From NCBI GenBank assembly GCA_035555795.1, contig DATMGE010000030.1, forward strand, positions 1 through 63,880: a stretch of DNA of 63,880 bases. The letters run 5' to 3'. The stretch comes from RCIO01 sp035555795. Its GTDB lineage: Bacteria; Pseudomonadota; Alphaproteobacteria; Rhizobiales; Rhizobiaceae. Of this stretch, positions 45,101 through 53,454 are shown piece after piece. The notes beneath the pieces were generated by a model. The model did no database searches and had not been told where the DNA came from. It saw only the letters and a program-made list of their open reading frames with translations. How positions within the stretch are numbered: the first letter of the stretch is position 1; the number at the start of each line of letters is the position of its first letter. The translations under genes and the position numbers were made by a program.

Positions 45101-47620
45101 GCTGGCGAGGTGCTGGTGACGGTGGGGTCGGAGCGCCTGCTCCACTCCTTCACCGCCGCCGTACCAGCCGAAGGCGCGACGCTCGACCTTCCGGTCAGCG
45201 CCGACTGGGGCGCCGGCGCCTATGTCACCGCCACGCTCTACCGGCCGGGCAACGCGCAGGAAAGCCGCATGCCCATGCGCGCCATCGGCGTGAAATGGCT
45301 GTCCGTCGATCCCGGCGCGCGCAAGCTCGACGTCAAGCTGGAAACAATCGCGCAGACACGCCCGCGCCAGCCGCTCGCCATCCCCGTCTCCGTGCCGGGT
45401 GCCGCCGGCGAGCGCGCCTATGTCGCGGTCGCCGCCGTCGATGTCGGCATCCTCAACCTCACCGCCTACAAGGCGCCCGACCCGGCCGGCTGGTATTACG
45501 GCCAGCGCCAGCTCGGGCTGGAACTGCGCGACCTCTACGGCCGCCTGATCGATGGCTCGCTGGGCGCCGCCGGCCGTATCCGCACCGGCGGCGACGGCGG
45601 CGGCATGGCGATCCAGGGCCAGCCGCCCAAGGAAAAGCTCGTCGCCTTCTTCGAGGGGCCGGTGGAGCTCGACGCGCAGGGCCGCGCCACGGTCGCCTTC
45701 GACATTCCGCAGTTCAACGGTACGGTGCGCGTCATGGCCGTAGCCTGGACCGACGACGCGGTCGGCTCCGGCCAGTCCGACGTGATCGTGCGCGAGCCGG
45801 TCGTCGTGACTGCTGGCCTACCCCGCTTCATGGCGCCGGGCGACACTGCCCAGCTCACGCTCGAAATCGCCAATACCGACGGCCCCGCCGGCGACTATGC
45901 GCTGACCGTGGAAACCCATGGCGGTGTGGAGGCGACAGCCGAGGAAACGGTCGCGCTCGACGCCGGCCAGCGCCGCACCGTGACGGTGCCGCTCGTCGCC
46001 GCCACCACCGGCACGGCCGGCATCTCCGTGCGCCTTGCCCATGCCGGCGGCACTGAGATCACGCATGATCTGTCGCTGCCGGTGCGGCCGGGCGCCATGC
46101 CCATCACCACGCGGCGCGTCGTCAACCTCGCCGCCGGCCAGAGCCTGCGGGTGGATGACGGCCTGCTGGCCGACAGCTTGCTCGACGGCGCGTCGGTCAG
46201 CATCGGCGTCACGCCGATCGCCGCCTTCGACATCCCCTCGCTGCTGATGAGCCTCGACCGCTACCCCTACGGCTGCGCCGAGCAGACGACGAGCCGGGCG
46301 CTGCCTTTGCTCTATGTGTCGGAACTGTCGGCGCAGTCCGGCCTCGATGTCGATCCCGACCTGCGCAAGCGGGTTCAGGATTCCATCGCCCGCATCCTCG
46401 GTTTCCAGTCCTCCAGCGGCAGCTTCGGCCTATGGGCGCCTGGCTATGGCGACCTGTGGCTCGACGCCTATGTGTCCGATTTCCTCACCCGCGCGCAGGA
46501 GCAGAACTATACCGTTCCCGCTGAAGGTATGCGGCTGGCGCTCGACAACCTGTCGAACCAGATCGCCTACAACACCGACATCGCCGCGCGCGGACGCGAG
46601 GTCGCCTATGCACTCTACGTGCTGGCGCGCAACCGCCGCGCCTCGGCCGGCGACCTGCGCTACTATGTCGACACGAGGCTCGACGAGTTCGCCACGCCGA
46701 TGGCCCGCGCGCAGCTTGGCGCCAGCCTTGCCCTCTATGGCGACAATGTACGCGCCGAGAAGGCGTTTGCCTCGGCGCTGGAACAGGCCCGCACCGCCGA
46801 TGCCAGCCTGAACCGAAACGACTACGGCTCGAAGCTGCGCGACGGCGCAGCCATGCTGGCGCTCGCCGCCGAAACGCGTCCCCTGCCCGGCCTCGTACCG
46901 GAGATGATCAGCTATGCGGCATCGGCCGAAAAGGACAGCCGCACCATGTCGACGCAGGAGCAGGCATGGATGCTGCTGGCCGCCCGCGCCCTTGCCGATC
47001 AGGGTGCGGCCATGAAGCTGGAGATCGACGGCGCGGCACATGACGGCGCATGGTCGAAGCGCCTGGAAGGCACGGCGGTCGCCGCCTCTCCCGTCTCGAT
47101 CGCCAATCGCGGCACCGGGCCTGTCGACGCCGTCGTCACCACGGTGGCGCTGCCGGCCGATCCGCTGCCCGCCGGCGGCGACGGCTTCACCATCGCGCGC
47201 GAATATTACACGGTCGATGGCGAACCGGCGAATATCAGCGAGGCGGTGCAGAACGAGCGTTATGTCGTCGTCATCACCGCGACCGAGGAGAATGCCTGGC
47301 CCTCGCGCGTGCTCGTCACCGACCTCCTGCCGGCAGGCTTCGAGATCGACAATCCGAGCATCGTGTCGAGCGCGCAGCTCGCGAATTTCGACTGGCTGGA
47401 GCCGACAGAGGTCGCGCATACCGAATTCCGCGACGACCGCTTCGTCGCGGCCTTCGACCGCACGGCCGACAGCGCGCGCGAAATGACGCTGGCCTATGTG
47501 GTCCGCGCCGTCACGCCCGGCGCCTATGTCCATCCCGCTGCACAGATCGAGGACATGTACCGTCCGCAATTCTCGGCGCGGACATCCGTCGGTGCGATGG
47601 AGGTCATGGAGCAGCGCTGA
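42176..47620 (+). CDS. Bacterial alpha-2-macroglobulin with N-terminal PAN/Apple domain
   Basis: 1814 residues. A cleavable signal peptide (to about NAQ, residue 23) without a lipobox Cys, then a PAN/Apple-like module with Cys51, Cys55, Cys61 and Cys73, then helical and macroglobulin-like domains, the MG/bait region and the thioester domain with C1367-A-E-Q1370 in YGCAEQTTSRALPL. The Cys and Gln of the thioester are kept, so covalent trapping of proteases in the periplasm is plausible. The C-terminus has GFEIDNP and TEFRDDRF of the receptor-like domain. Partnered with pbpC (TGATG overlap), as in E. coli yfhM-pbpC; a defence and repair role is inferred for the pair. GGCGGAGGAA precedes the ATG; TTGACA at 42107-42112 is a possible -35. 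Confidence 0.92.
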   Translation: MRAIGLFAAAAMLIGAAMGANAQNRSIETHPNSDYFGFDLRTERNLSLDQCSQTCIDDLQCRAFTYNERAQWCFLKSDYQQRNPFPGATAGRIVTAAAETEIGAPAPLAFVAGSLVDEARRFRTEVSGGDAPAGTVRSLTASGDEKLRMGDARGAAGDYRGALRLALDNAGLWAKLAEAIVGIEPANYSDRMTLQRQGTSAAYNGYLLTRTASQRAAALATLARALEKRELYRPAIQAYEASLEFGSDAGIAATLDALRERYGFRVVDNTIDSDTAAPRACIQFSEDLVKTGVNYADFVTLDGRPAPAVVPGERQLCVEGLQHGGRYRVVIRSGLPAAIGETIRNPVSLDLYVRDRTASIRFTGDSFVLPSAARRGVPLVSVNTDVADVAIYRVGERSLSRLVTSNDFLRQLDSYEIGNIRDDLGAPVWSGEIDIASELNKEITTSFPVDEALPSRQPGIYVLTASPKDSKAEDWNAKATQFFVVSDIGLTTYAGEDGLTVFARALSDAQVMPQVELTLLARNNEILGRATTDDEGKAVFTAGLTRGEAGQAPAVLLAKRGGDDFVFLDMTRAGFDLSDRGVTGRAAPGALDVFAWTERGIYRAGETVHAAALARDDTAKAVDALPLTFIFTRPDGAEDRRLVADSAALGGYAVDLPLQPNAMRGTWDLAIHADPKQPAIAETKFLVEDFVPDRIEFDLTTENEEIAIGDAAEVEVDGRFLYGAPASGLSLEGEVSVVTLREWDAFPGYRFGLADEEIDDYANVTQLEDLPVTDEDGKATLEVPVLSAPSTTRLLGAELTVRMREGAGRAVERKLDIGIRPESDMIGIRPDFSGGEVPEGSVAAFNVIGVDPDGERTALPDVSWELVRITRNYQWYRSGDNWQYEPVTFTTKVADGKLSLAADREGRISAPVEWGRYRLEVFSARGDGPASSVEFNAGWFVEATSTETPDGLEIALDRASYAPGETARLQISPRFAGEVLVTVGSERLLHSFTAAVPAEGATLDLPVSADWGAGAYVTATLYRPGNAQESRMPMRAIGVKWLSVDPGARKLDVKLETIAQTRPRQPLAIPVSVPGAAGERAYVAVAAVDVGILNLTAYKAPDPAGWYYGQRQLGLELRDLYGRLIDGSLGAAGRIRTGGDGGGMAIQGQPPKEKLVAFFEGPVELDAQGRATVAFDIPQFNGTVRVMAVAWTDDAVGSGQSDVIVREPVVVTAGLPRFMAPGDTAQLTLEIANTDGPAGDYALTVETHGGVEATAEETVALDAGQRRTVTVPLVAATTGTAGISVRLAHAGGTEITHDLSLPVRPGAMPITTRRVVNLAAGQSLRVDDGLLADSLLDGASVSIGVTPIAAFDIPSLLMSLDRYPYGCAEQTTSRALPLLYVSELSAQSGLDVDPDLRKRVQDSIARILGFQSSSGSFGLWAPGYGDLWLDAYVSDFLTRAQEQNYTVPAEGMRLALDNLSNQIAYNTDIAARGREVAYALYVLARNRRASAGDLRYYVDTRLDEFATPMARAQLGASLALYGDNVRAEKAFASALEQARTADASLNRNDYGSKLRDGAAMLALAAETRPLPGLVPEMISYAASAEKDSRTMSTQEQAWMLLAARALADQGAAMKLEIDGAAHDGAWSKRLEGTAVAASPVSIANRGTGPVDAVVTTVALPADPLPAGGDGFTIAREYYTVDGEPANISEAVQNERYVVVITATEENAWPSRVLVTDLLPAGFEIDNPSIVSSAQLANFDWLEPTEVAHTEFRDDRFVAAFDRTADSAREMTLAYVVRAVTPGAYVHPAAQIEDMYRPQFSARTSVGAMEVMEQR

Positions 47621-49710
47621 TGAGCGGCAGGCGCCTGTCGAGAGCTGAACGCTGGGCGGTCGGGCTCGCGGCGGGCGCGGGCCTGCTCGCACTCACCGTG
47701 GCGGCGCTGCCGGCGCTCGACCGCGCCTTCCCGCCCCCGCTCGGCCCGAAGCCGCTGTCGGTGGAAGTGCTCGACCGGGACGACAATCTCCTGCGCAGCT
47801 ACATGGCGGCCGATGGCGCGTGGCGCATGCCGGTCTCGCTCGACAAGGTGGATCCGCATTTCATCGACATGCTGATCACCTATGAGGACAAGCGCTTCTG
47901 GGACCATGACGGCGTCGATCCGCTCGCCGTGCTGCGCGCGGCAGGCCAACTCGTCAGCCATGGCCGCATCGTGTCGGGCGGCTCCACCATCACCATGCAG
48001 CTTGCCCGGCTCATCGAGCCGCGCGAAAGCCGCTCGCTCTGGGCGAAGGTTCGGCAGGCGCTGCGGGCGCTACAGATCGAACAGCACCTCACCAAGCGCG
48101 AAATACTGGAGCGCTACCTGACGCTGGCGCCCTATGGCGGCAATATCGAGGGCATCCGCGCTGCCTCGCTCGCATGGTTCGGCAAGGAGCCCTACCGCTT
48201 CACCGTGGCCGAGGCCGCGATGCTGGTGGCGCTGCCGCAAGCGCCCGAGGCACGCCGGCCCGACCGCAACCCGGCCCGCGCCGAGGCCGCGCGCGACCGC
48301 GTGCTCGCCCGTATGGTCGCCTCCGGCCGCATGGACGAGGCGGAAGCCGACCGCGCCATGTCGGTCGCCGTGCCAGCCGGCGGCCGCCGCGAAATGCCGG
48401 CCTTCGCGCCGCATGCGGCCGATGCCGCGCTGCGCGCCGATCCGGGCAAGCCGTCCTACCAGCTGACATTGCGGCAGCCGGTGCAGGCAGCGCTGGAGCA
48501 GGTCGCACGCGAGGCCGCGCGCCGCATCGGGCCGCGCATTTCGGTCGCCATGGTCATGGCGGATGCGCGCAGCGGCGACATCATCGCCGAGGTCGGTTCG
48601 GCCGATTTCCGCAATGCCAGCCGGACCGGCTGGGTGAACATGACCCGCGCCTGGCGCTCGCCCGGCTCGACGCTGAAACCCTTCATCTATGGCCTCGCCT
48701 TTGAGGAAGGGCTGGTGGCGCAGCAGACCCTCATTGAGGACAGCCCGGCGAGCTTCGCCGGCTACCGGCCGCGCAATTTCGACATGGGCTATATGGGCGA
48801 GGTCAGCGTGCGCGATGCGCTCCAGCTTTCGCTCAATGTCCCCGCCATCCGCTTGCTGGATTCCGTCGGCCCGGTGCGGCTCGCCGCGCGCTTCGGCCAG
48901 GCCGGCATCAATGCCAAGCTGCCCGCCGGCGAGGCGCCTGGGCTGGCGATCGGCCTCGGCGGCGTCGGCATCACGCTGCGCGATCTCGTCCAGCTCTATA
49001 CCGGCCTCGCCAATCAGGGTTTCGCGACCGCGCTGCACGACAAGCCGGAACAGCCCCGCATCGCCCGCCTGCTCGAGCCGGCGGCCGCCTGGCAAGTTGC
49101 CGACATACTGGCCGGCGTGCAGCCGCCGCGCAGCGCGCCGAAACTCGCCATCGGCTACAAGACCGGTACCAGTTACGGCTATCGCGACGCATGGTCGGTC
49201 GGTTTTGACGGCAGGCATGTGCTCGGTGTTTGGGTCGGTCGGCCGGATGGCGGCGCAGTGCCGGGCATTTCCGGCTTCGAGACCGCCGCACCCATCCTGT
49301 TCGAAGCCTTCGCGCGTTCAGGCATCACCGTCACGCCCTTCGCCGCGCCGCCGCGCGGCACGAGCCGCACGGCCCGCGCCGACCTGCCCGTCACCATGCG
49401 CCGCTTCCGCGGCGAGGCCGAGCGTCAAGGCGGCGGTAGCCGCGTCGTCGAAGCCGCGCCCCGCATCGTCTTTCCGCCGCAGGGCGCGCATCTGGCCTTG
49501 CTCGACCCCGTCACCGGCGAGCCGGGCGAAATGATGCTCAAGCTGCAAGGCGGGCGCGCGCCGTTCCGCTGGCTGGCCAACGGCCGCCCCCTCGCCGACC
49601 GCGCCCGCCGCCGCGCCGCCCACTGGCAGCCGGACGGCATGGGCTACTCCACCCTGACGGTCATCGACGCCGCCGGCCGCGCAGCGAGCGTGCGGGTGTT
49701 CGTGGAATAG
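47620..49710 (+). CDS. pbpC: Penicillin-binding protein 1C
   Basis: 696 residues. N-terminal helix (about 12-31), GT51 glycosyltransferase domain with catalytic Glu89 in TYEDKRFWDHDGVD and GGSTITMQLARL, transpeptidase domain with S350-TLK353, SLNVPAIR for the SxN motif and K514-TG, and a C-terminal PBP_C domain (from about residue 600) with RIVFPPQGAHLALL. Class A bifunctional murein synthase of the PbpC type, possibly repairing wall where proteases are trapped. The ATG shares one base with the alpha-2-macroglobulin stop. Confidence 0.95.
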   Translation: MSGRRLSRAERWAVGLAAGAGLLALTVAALPALDRAFPPPLGPKPLSVEVLDRDDNLLRSYMAADGAWRMPVSLDKVDPHFIDMLITYEDKRFWDHDGVDPLAVLRAAGQLVSHGRIVSGGSTITMQLARLIEPRESRSLWAKVRQALRALQIEQHLTKREILERYLTLAPYGGNIEGIRAASLAWFGKEPYRFTVAEAAMLVALPQAPEARRPDRNPARAEAARDRVLARMVASGRMDEAEADRAMSVAVPAGGRREMPAFAPHAADAALRADPGKPSYQLTLRQPVQAALEQVAREAARRIGPRISVAMVMADARSGDIIAEVGSADFRNASRTGWVNMTRAWRSPGSTLKPFIYGLAFEEGLVAQQTLIEDSPASFAGYRPRNFDMGYMGEVSVRDALQLSLNVPAIRLLDSVGPVRLAARFGQAGINAKLPAGEAPGLAIGLGGVGITLRDLVQLYTGLANQGFATALHDKPEQPRIARLLEPAAAWQVADILAGVQPPRSAPKLAIGYKTGTSYGYRDAWSVGFDGRHVLGVWVGRPDGGAVPGISGFETAAPILFEAFARSGITVTPFAAPPRGTSRTARADLPVTMRRFRGEAERQGGGSRVVEAAPRIVFPPQGAHLALLDPVTGEPGEMMLKLQGGRAPFRWLANGRPLADRARRRAAHWQPDGMGYSTLTVIDAAGRAASVRVFVE

Positions 49711-49830
49711 CTTTTTCTTTGTTTTCAGTACGTTGGGACGGTGGAAAGAATCATCGCGCGAAGATGTTGAATCGACGCCTTAGCGAGACTGGCCGTCGCA
49801 AGCCTCGCTCCAGCGCATCCCGCCCCGCGC

Positions 49831-49878
49831 GGCCCCTCATCACCCTGCAGGGCACTTCTCCTCGTAACAGGGAGAAGA
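49831..49878. repeat. Degenerate rhizobial-type intergenic repeat, copy 1
   Basis: Begins GGCCCCTCATCACCCTGCAG and contains CTTCTCCTCGTAACAGGGAG, a degenerate form of a short repeat with CTCCCCGT/ACGGGGAG arms. It is in opposite orientation to the copy at 49931-49978 in the 278-nt gap between pbpC and ilvD. The rest of that gap shows nothing I recognise. Confidence 0.55.
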
Positions 49879-49930
49879 TGCCTTCATGTCCGGCTCGCTG
49901 ATCACAAGCGATACGGAAAACGGCAAGCGT

Positions 49931-49978
49931 TCCTCGCCCCGTTTACGGGGAGAGGATGGCGGCAGCCAGGTGAGGGGC
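49931..49978. repeat. Degenerate rhizobial-type intergenic repeat, copy 2
   Basis: CCTCGCCCCGT-TT-ACGGGGAGAGG forms a near-perfect hairpin, followed by GGCAGCCAGGTGAGGGGC. Its reverse complement aligns with copy 1 at 49831-49878. Placed just after the ilvD stop, it may help end transcription. Confidence 0.6.
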
Positions 49979-49988
49979 GGCGCCGGAC

Positions 49989-51830
49989 TCAGTCCAGCGC
50001 GCCGAGATCCCGCACCGCGCCCCTCGCCGCACTGGTCGCGAAAGCGGCATAGGCCTTCAGCGCCGCGCTCACCTTGCGCTTGCGCGGATGCGCCGGCTTC
50101 CAGCCGAGCTTGTCCTGTTCGTGGCGGCGCTGCGCCAGCTCGTCGTCCGAAACCTTGAGGTGGATGGTGCGGTTGGGGATGTCGATCTCGATCGTATCGC
50201 CCTCGCGCACCAGCCCGATCGTGCCGCCCTCCGCCGCTTCCGGCGAGGCATGGCCGATCGACAGGCCGGAGGTTCCGCCCGAAAAGCGGCCATCGGTGAT
50301 GAGCGCGCAGGCCTTTCCGAGCCCCTTCGACTTCAGATAGCTGGTCGGATAGAGCATTTCCTGCATGCCCGGCCCGCCGCGCGGCCCCTCATAGCGGATG
50401 ACCACCACATCGCCCGGATTGATCTTGTTCGACAGGATCGCATGAACAGTGTCGTCCTGGCTCTCGAAAACCCGCGCAGGGCCGGAGAATTTCAGGATGC
50501 TTTCGTCCACGCCCGCCGTCTTCACGATGCAGCCGTCGATGGCGATATTGCCCTTGAGCACGGCAAGCCCGCCATCCTTCGAGAAAGGATGCTCCGGGCT
50601 GCGGATGACACCCGTCTCGCGGTCCAGGTCGAGCTCGTCCCACCGCCGCTCCTGGCTGAAGGCGACCTGCGTCGGCACGCCGCCCGGCGCGGCCATGTAG
50701 AATTTGCGCACGCTGTCGGAATTGGTTCGGCTGATGTCCCAGCGGTCCAGCGCGTCGCCGATCGTAGAACTGTGCACGGTCGGGCAGTCGCGGTTGATGA
50801 GACCGCCGCGATCGAGCTGGCCGAGGATCGCCATGATGCCGCCGGCCCGGTGCACGTCCTCCATGTGGACATTGGCCACCGCCGGCGCGACCTTGGACAG
50901 GACCGGCACCTTGCGCGACAGCGCATCGATGTCGTCCATGGTGAAGTCGATGCCGCCTTCCACCGCGGCCGCCAGAATGTGCAGCACCGTATTGGTCGAG
51001 CCGCCCATGGCGATGTCGAGCGACATGGCGTTCTCAAATGCCTGCTTGCTGGCGACGTTGCGCGGCAGAACGCTCTCGTCCTCCTGCTCGTAATAGCGCT
51101 GGCACAGATCCACGACGAGGTGGCCCGCCTCTACGAAGAGGCGCTTGCGGTCGGCATGGGTAGCCAGCGTCGAGCCGTTGCCGGGCAGTGACAGGCCAAG
51201 CGCCTCGGTGAGGCAGTTCATCGAATTGGCGGTGAACATGCCCGAGCACGAGCCGCAGGTCGGGCAGGCCGAGCGCTCGATCGCCTGCACTTCCTCGTCG
51301 CTGACATTGTCGTCGGCGGCGGCCACCATGGCGTCGATCAGGTCGACGGCGGTCACCTTGTCCTTCCACACGACCTTGCCGGCCTCCATCGGCCCGCCCG
51401 AGACGAAGACGGCGGGGATGTTGAGCCGCATCGCGGCCATCAGCATGCCGGGCGTGATCTTGTCGCAGTTGGAGATACAGACCATGGCGTCGGCGCAATG
51501 CGCGTTGACCATATATTCGACCGAGTCCGCGATCAGCTCGCGCGACGGCAGCGAATAGAGCATGCCGTCATGGCCCATGGCGATGCCGTCATCCACCGCG
51601 ATCGTGTTGAATTCCTTGGCCACGCCGCCCGCCGCCTCGATCTCGCGCGCGACCAGCTGGCCCAGATCCTTCAGGTGCACATGCCCCGGCACGAATTGCG
51701 TGAACGAGTTCACCACCGCGATGATCGGCTTGCCGAAATCGCTGTCCTTCATGCCGGTGGCGCGCCAAAGGCCGCGCGCGCCGGCCATGTTGCGGCCATG
51801 GGTGGTGGTTCTGGAACGATAGGCAGGCAT
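49989..51830 (-). CDS. ilvD: Dihydroxy-acid dehydratase
   Basis: 613 residues, full length for the long IlvD form. Seen: N-terminus MPAYRSRTTTHGRNMAGARG, CISNCDKITPGMLMAAMRLN and CPTCGSCSGMFTANSMNCL with the cysteines that hold the Fe-S cluster, and C-terminal ITDGRFSGGTSGLSIGHASP. Dehydrates 2,3-dihydroxy-isovalerate and -methylvalerate in valine/isoleucine synthesis. A large in-frame N-terminal extension is possible but carries no conserved residues. Divergent from kynU; a 27-nt palindrome lies 68 nt upstream. Confidence 0.96.
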   Translation of the reverse strand: MPAYRSRTTTHGRNMAGARGLWRATGMKDSDFGKPIIAVVNSFTQFVPGHVHLKDLGQLVAREIEAAGGVAKEFNTIAVDDGIAMGHDGMLYSLPSRELIADSVEYMVNAHCADAMVCISNCDKITPGMLMAAMRLNIPAVFVSGGPMEAGKVVWKDKVTAVDLIDAMVAAADDNVSDEEVQAIERSACPTCGSCSGMFTANSMNCLTEALGLSLPGNGSTLATHADRKRLFVEAGHLVVDLCQRYYEQEDESVLPRNVASKQAFENAMSLDIAMGGSTNTVLHILAAAVEGGIDFTMDDIDALSRKVPVLSKVAPAVANVHMEDVHRAGGIMAILGQLDRGGLINRDCPTVHSSTIGDALDRWDISRTNSDSVRKFYMAAPGGVPTQVAFSQERRWDELDLDRETGVIRSPEHPFSKDGGLAVLKGNIAIDGCIVKTAGVDESILKFSGPARVFESQDDTVHAILSNKINPGDVVVIRYEGPRGGPGMQEMLYPTSYLKSKGLGKACALITDGRFSGGTSGLSIGHASPEAAEGGTIGLVREGDTIEIDIPNRTIHLKVSDDELAQRRHEQDKLGWKPAHPRKRKVSAALKAYAAFATSAARGAVRDLGALD

Positions 51831-51897
51831 GGCGTTTCCTCGGATAGGGCTAGGCCTTGATTTTCCGCATTTAACGCGGATCGGGTGTACCCCGCAA

Positions 51898-51924
51898 TAC
51901 CGTAACGTACCGTACGTTACGGTA
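51898..51924. promoter_or_regulatory. 27-nt perfect palindrome between ilvD and kynU
   Basis: Half-site TACCGTAACGTAC, one central C, then its exact reverse complement. It sits 67 nt from the ilvD start and about 170 nt from the kynU start in their 266-nt divergent region. Length and symmetry strongly suggest a high-affinity operator, for example for a TetR-type dimer or pair of dimers. No regulator gene is adjacent. The remainder of this intergenic region shows nothing else I can name. Confidence 0.7.
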
Positions 51925-52096
51925 CACTGTCTAGCCCGGCAGCGGACGGAAAGCGCACAATCGATCGCCCGGAACGCGCCGCTATCGGTCGTCCCGGCAG
52001 CGAAATCCAGCACCCGGTCATAGGGCACTTCGCCAAGCCATGCGCGCCTGCTTATGGTAATTACCTTCCTGTGACGACCACCAACCGGATAGCGAT

Positions 52097-53383
52097 ATGA
52101 CAGTCGATCTGAGCACCATCATCGCCGCGCGAAACGCCGATACGCCCGAACGCCGTGCCGCCGAGGCGCGCGACCGCGCCGATGCTCTGACCGGCCTGCG
52201 CGCACGCTTCGCCCTTCCGGCCGGCGAAATCTATCTCGACGGAAACTCGCTGGGCGCGATGCCGAAGGCGGCAATGGAGTCGATGGCGCGCGAGATGGAA
52301 GAGGGCTGGGGCCGGGACCTCATCCGTAGTTGGAACAGCCGCGACTGGCATACGCTGCCGGTGACGGTAGGCGACCGGCTGGCACCCCTGATGGGAGCGG
52401 AAGCGGGTGAGGTACTGGTCACGGATTCGACCTCGGTCAACCTCTACAAGCTCGCCTGCGCCGCGCTGCACATGCGGCCCGGCCGCGAGACCGTCATTTC
52501 GGAAGCGAACAATTTTCCCAGCGACATCCACATATTGCAGGGCATCGTGCGCGACATGTTCCCGCAAAAGCGCATCGCGCTGGCGCGGGACGACGACGAA
52601 AGCGTGCTCGCCCTTCTGGGCGCCGATACCGCGCTCGTCTGCCTGTCGCATGTCAATTACCGCACCGGGCGTCTGCGCGACATGGCGCGCCTCACCCGCG
52701 CCGCCCACGAGGCCGGCGCGCTGGTGATCTGGGATCTCGCCCATTCGCTGGGCGCCCTGCCCGTCGACCTGAATGGCTGCGAGGCCGATTTCGCCGTCGG
52801 CTGTTCCTACAAATATCTGAATGGCGGCCCCGGCGCGCCCGCATGGCTTTTCGTGGCAAACCGCCATCTGGCCGAGGCGCGCAATCCGCTGACCGGCTGG
52901 CAGGGCCATGCAACCCCCTTCGCCTTCGACATCGACTATCGCCCGGCCGATACGATCGAGAAATTCCGCTGCGGCACGCCGCCCGTACTCGCCTACCTGC
53001 CGCTGCTGGAAAGCCTGTCGATCTTCGAACAGACAAGCATGGAAGCCTTGCGCGAGAAGTCGCTCGCCCTCGCCGGCGCCTTCATGGAGCTCTGCGACGG
53101 GATGCTGGCCGGCCACGGCTTCGAACTCGTCACGCCCCGCGCGGGAGCGGAGCGCGGCAGCCAGGTGTCCCTCACCCATGAGAATGGCTGGCCGATCATG
53201 CAGGCGTTGATCGCCGCCGGCGTCGTCGGCGATTTCCGCGCGCCCGATATATTGCGCTTCGGCTTCACGCCGCTCTACACCAGCTACGCCGATGCATGGG
53301 GCGCGGCGGCGACGCTTGCCGCCATCATGGAGACGGGGTTCTGGAAGGAACCCGCTTTCGCCGCGCGCAAGCTCGTCACCTGA
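52097..53383 (+). CDS. kynU: Kynureninase
   Basis: 428 residues, fold-type I PLP enzyme. Seen: YLDGNSLGAMP at 46-56, VTDSTSVNLYKL, IWDLAHSLGALPVDL with the cofactor Asp, and the Schiff-base Lys239 in CSYKYLNGGPGAPAW. It hydrolyses kynurenine or 3-hydroxykynurenine to (3-hydroxy)anthranilate and alanine in tryptophan breakdown. Its usual companions kynA and kynB are not in the window. Weak ribosome site. A strong bidirectional terminator follows. Confidence 0.95.
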   Translation: MTVDLSTIIAARNADTPERRAAEARDRADALTGLRARFALPAGEIYLDGNSLGAMPKAAMESMAREMEEGWGRDLIRSWNSRDWHTLPVTVGDRLAPLMGAEAGEVLVTDSTSVNLYKLACAALHMRPGRETVISEANNFPSDIHILQGIVRDMFPQKRIALARDDDESVLALLGADTALVCLSHVNYRTGRLRDMARLTRAAHEAGALVIWDLAHSLGALPVDLNGCEADFAVGCSYKYLNGGPGAPAWLFVANRHLAEARNPLTGWQGHATPFAFDIDYRPADTIEKFRCGTPPVLAYLPLLESLSIFEQTSMEALREKSLALAGAFMELCDGMLAGHGFELVTPRAGAERGSQVSLTHENGWPIMQALIAAGVVGDFRAPDILRFGFTPLYTSYADAWGAAATLAAIMETGFWKEPAFAARKLVT

Positions 53384-53400
53384 ACTGGTCGGCAATGTGC

Positions 53401-53442
53401 CGAAACGAAAAAAGGCGGCTCGCGCCGCCTCTTTTCGTTTCG
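53401..53442. terminator. Bidirectional terminator between kynU and the TRAP operon
   Basis: Two 19-nt arms, CGAAACGAAAAAAGGCGGC and its near-exact reverse complement, around a TCGC loop. The A/T-rich outer stem gives T-tracts in both directions, so it can stop both convergent units. Confidence 0.9.
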
Positions 53443-53454
53443 CAACCTGCGATC

